The position numbers and the translations under genes were made by a program. Below the pieces are notes generated by a model. It did no database searches, was not told where the DNA came from, and saw only the letters and a list, made by a program, of their open reading frames with translations. A DNA stretch of 60,117 bases from an uncultured Candidatus Competibacteraceae bacterium (lineage in GTDB: Bacteria > Pseudomonadota > Gammaproteobacteria > Competibacterales > Competibacteraceae), in contig CALGOO010000171.1 of assembly GCA_937960715.1 (NCBI GenBank), forward strand, positions 1 to 60,117. Direction: 5' to 3'. Within the stretch, counting starts at the first letter, position 1. Each line of letters starts with the position of its first letter. Shown here piece by piece: positions 57,652 to 60,117 of the stretch.

Positions 57652-60117
57652 TCAGCCGCCCGACCGAGCGGAGATGGAAAAAATGCCGGTGTCCAGCCAG
57701 TAGCCGTACTCGTCCTTGAGAGTCTGCAATTTGAGCAGCACCACGCCGCCCGGTTGCTGGTTGCCGTCGGCGTCGGCCACGTCGGTCACCTTGAAATCCA
57801 GGTCCACGTTTTCATCGGTGGAGCGTTCCAGCGTGACCTTGAGCGGCAACGCCCTGGCGCGAGCGTCCTGCGGGCGGGCGAAGGTGATTCGGTACAGCGG
57901 CGTGGCCGGCCAGCGCTCCACGCCCAGTTGCCGAAACCCCAGGAACACCGGCGCGTAGAAATCGAAGGTCGCCTCCGGCAGCTGGGTCTTGCGATCCTCC
58001 AGTTCCAGGTTGGCGAACAGCACATTGTCCTGTTTCAACCGGCCGGTCTGCTCCAACACCCCGACGAAGCGGGCGGTGGATTTCATGCCCAGTTCGCGGC
58101 TGCGCAGATTGAACTTGTACAACTGCCCTTCCGACAGCGCGCAGACCATCGCGCCGACCGCCGCCGTGGTCTTGGGATCGGTCAAGCGCCCGCTGACCGA
58201 GCGGAACGGGTACCAGTCGCCCACCCGATAAGCGTGCAGACTGACGATGCGATCCGGCGGCGTGGGCAGCTTGGCCAGGATCGCCGCCCGGACCGCCGGC
58301 AACCGGCAGGGTCGACCGGAAATCAGCAGATAGTCGCAGTCGTACAGGTACACCACCTCGCATAGATCGCTCAGCACCTGACCCAGAATGCGGCGCACCG
58401 TGGTGTCCAGCGCCAGCATGGTGGTGGCGAACGCGACTTCGGCCAGCTTGAATCCCTGGCTACCGTCGACGCGCACCGCTTCTTCCAGAAACGCCACCAC
58501 CTGCTCATGCGGTCCCGCGCCAGGCGGATAGACATCGGCGAGCTTCAGGGTCACGGCTTCGTTGCCGGTGCTGAGATCGGCGTTCTCGTAGCGGCGCAGC
58601 AGTTCCAGCGCCAGCGGCAAGGCGACCTGGTTGGCGAACTGGCGGCGCAACACCCGGTCGCGCTCGGCCTGATCACCGCGGTTGGCGCCCAGCAGCCGGG
58701 CCAGTAGTTCCTCCGAATTGGCCGCGCCGCTCTGGCGGATGGCGTCCAGCAGCGCCGGCAGCACGTTGCGCTCGATCAGCCCGCACAACACGTCGTCGCC
58801 GGCGATGTTGAAGCCCTCGCGGAATTCCTGGGTCGGCTTGACCGCCGTGCCGCCTTCCAACTGATAGGTGGTGACGATCAAATCGGTGGTGCCGCCGCCG
58901 ATGTCGATGCTGGCCAGCCGCAAACAGGGCAGTTCGCCGTAACCCTCGCGCGTCCGGCCAAAGACTTGAAACAACAGCGAGGCGTCGCCCTGGAAGTTGT
59001 GCTTGATCTCGTTGTACAGGAACACGATCTGGGTGCCGGTGGCCTCGTCCCATTGCAGGAACGGCTCCGGGGCTTGGCTCTCGTCCAGCCCCAGCGCGCG
59101 CCAGGTCAAGCGAATGGCGGTTCCGACCCGCCGGGCGAACAGCTTGCGCTCGGCCAGCGGCATGGCGGTCGGCAGGGTCAGGATGACCCGTCGCAGTCGG
59201 CGCGGGGCCTCGGAATAGACCCGCTCGTAGCGGCGGGCCGGCGAATTGGCCTGGACGAAAGCTTGCAGCAACACCTCGGCGACGAAGAAGCTCATCAGCG
59301 AGCCGCGAGCGAACAGGGCGGTCACGGCGGGTGGCTCGCCAGCGGCCAGTTCCTCGCCATCCTCGCGCAAATGGCCGACAAACGGGCCGGTGGTGACCGG
59401 GCCGCTGTCGCCGGCGCTGGCTGGACCGGGGTTGAAGCGCCACGGATGGTGACGCGGGTCCGTATCCCACAGATAACGCTTGGGGCCGGACAAGCCGGTG
59501 TTGCCCTCCGCGCCGTGACTGAACCAGGACAGCGCCTGGGCCTCGAAACCGACCCGAGTCACCGTCGGCCACAGAAACGCGCTGGCCCGCCCGCTGCGGC
59601 GCGACAACTTCTCGTCGCCGAACGCGCCGCGCACGAACTCGATCCGGCTGGGAAAGGGTTCGTCGTAGACCCGTTCGGGATGGCTCAAGTCGCGCAGCTC
59701 CAGCCGGTAGCTGTCGTTCATGTCCACCGGGGCGTCGCCGCTGGTTTCCATCAGGATTCCGCAGGTGCGGGAATTGCCGATGTCCAGCACCAGGTCCACG
59801 TCCACCGGCTGGTTGAGCCGGGCGGTCGGCCCCTCGTCGACGAAGGTAAAGCGCAGGCGCGGTGGCTGGATCGCCCGGCGCAGCAGGGTCAGGACGGTCA
59901 GATACGCGGCGACCGCGTCCGGACTCTTGCGCAATTCGACTTCGTCCACCCGGCGCGGAGCGCGACGACGCAGTTCGAAGGCGTGGAACCGCTGAAAGAG
60001 CCATTCCCGCGCCCATTCCTGTTCCAGGAACCAGGTCGTATCCACCTCGGTGTCGGTCAGGGCGAATTCCTCGCCGGACTGCATGTCCAGCGGGCTGGGC
60101 GCGAGATAGGGTCGGCC
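57652..60117 (-). CDS. SrfB-like actin/Hsp70-fold protein, N-terminus cut by window
   Basis: At least 821 codons are present; the frame stays open to the window edge, so the true start lies beyond 60117. An actin/Hsp70-type ATPase core is visible: phosphate-1 VLDIGNSRTCG (near 59784-59755), phosphate-2 IDIGGGTTDL (near 58910-58880) and adenosine-like LISGRPCRLPAV (near 58325-58290). The whole resembles the SrfB family of Salmonella and many environmental gammaproteobacteria (about 1000 residues). It is followed by a small membrane protein. Function in this family is not established; an ATP-driven scaffold or chaperone is plausible. Confidence 0.82.
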   Translation of the reverse strand, partial: GRPYLAPSPLDMQSGEEFALTDTEVDTTWFLEQEWAREWLFQRFHAFELRRRAPRRVDEVELRKSPDAVAAYLTVLTLLRRAIQPPRLRFTFVDEGPTARLNQPVDVDLVLDIGNSRTCGILMETSGDAPVDMNDSYRLELRDLSHPERVYDEPFPSRIEFVRGAFGDEKLSRRSGRASAFLWPTVTRVGFEAQALSWFSHGAEGNTGLSGPKRYLWDTDPRHHPWRFNPGPASAGDSGPVTTGPFVGHLREDGEELAAGEPPAVTALFARGSLMSFFVAEVLLQAFVQANSPARRYERVYSEAPRRLRRVILTLPTAMPLAERKLFARRVGTAIRLTWRALGLDESQAPEPFLQWDEATGTQIVFLYNEIKHNFQGDASLLFQVFGRTREGYGELPCLRLASIDIGGGTTDLIVTTYQLEGGTAVKPTQEFREGFNIAGDDVLCGLIERNVLPALLDAIRQSGAANSEELLARLLGANRGDQAERDRVLRRQFANQVALPLALELLRRYENADLSTGNEAVTLKLADVYPPGAGPHEQVVAFLEEAVRVDGSQGFKLAEVAFATTMLALDTTVRRILGQVLSDLCEVVYLYDCDYLLISGRPCRLPAVRAAILAKLPTPPDRIVSLHAYRVGDWYPFRSVSGRLTDPKTTAAVGAMVCALSEGQLYKFNLRSRELGMKSTARFVGVLEQTGRLKQDNVLFANLELEDRKTQLPEATFDFYAPVFLGFRQLGVERWPATPLYRITFARPQDARARALPLKVTLERSTDENVDLDFKVTDVADADGNQQPGGVVLLKLQTLKDEYGYWLDTGIFSISARSGG

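Noticed and set aside
1..60117. tRNA, rRNA, riboswitch or intact insertion sequence
   Set aside because: No cloverleaf-like segment, rRNA stretch, known aptamer core or transposase gene was recognised by eye on either strand; a covariance-model search could still find a small RNA.

Overview
This 60 kb window comes from a high-GC Gammaproteobacterium. The evidence is the gene order dapA-bamC, the run mutL-miaA-hfq-hflX-hflK-hflC-yjeT-hisZ-purA, an Lpp/OprI-type murein lipoprotein, a GcvR-type ACT protein, and a soluble NAD-linked [NiFe] hydrogenase. The mix would suit a metabolically flexible environmental lineage such as the Competibacteraceae, but this is inference and I cannot name the species. 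I see no rRNA, tRNA, CRISPR array or intact insertion sequence.

Layout. 1-5227 (minus): a hoxF-hoxU-hoxY-hoxH-hoxW operon (HoxF carries a fused HoxE-like domain), followed by the start of a cobalamin-pathway methyltransferase. 5550-7849: two L,D-transpeptidase (YkuD) genes flank an lpp-like murein lipoprotein gene, so candidate enzymes and substrate of covalent outer-membrane anchoring lie together. 7942-14014 (minus): OsmC, then a five-gene operon of envelope proteins: a proline-rich single-pass membrane protein, an orphan TAXI binding protein, a small periplasmic protein, a SrfA-like single-pass protein and a small membrane protein. 14190-18452: hisC-tyrA and a convergent double-AAA ATPase. 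18602-21247: vapBC, a two-gene insert (unknown 138 aa protein plus WYL regulator), then a decayed copy of the vapC 3' end. 21274: gcvR.

22081-32250: a defence-type island. A DUF2887 nuclease-like gene overlaps hsdR. It is followed by hsdM, hsdS, a DUF1016 nuclease, an OLD/RecF-like AAA ATPase and a protein with a PLD-like C-terminus, most joined by 4-bp overlaps. A broken copy of the DUF2887 3' end closes the island, so both flanks carry the same family. 32843-44631: the housekeeping block listed above. 44690-46327 (minus): a toxin-antitoxin-chaperone module (MqsR-like, MqsA-like with a C-terminal extension, SecB-like). 46525-51620 (minus): a DUF790 nuclease and XPB-like helicase pair, a helical-repeat protein, a CnoX-type chaperedoxin and a 7Fe ferredoxin. 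51784-60117 (minus): SrfC-like GTPase, Kef-type antiporter, an AT-rich PD-(D/E)XK-like gene, a three-helix membrane protein and a SrfB-like actin-fold protein that runs off the window.

The SrfA-, SrfB- and SrfC-like proteins form a contiguous operon in enterics. Here they are split into two loci about 40 kb apart, each with extra membrane or periplasmic partners. This split Srf system and the ATPase/PLD-like pair behind the type I restriction genes are the most promising candidates for undescribed biology. Many upstream start codons were trimmed to internal ATG/GTG/TTG codons chosen by Shine-Dalgarno position, gene overlap and family N-termini.
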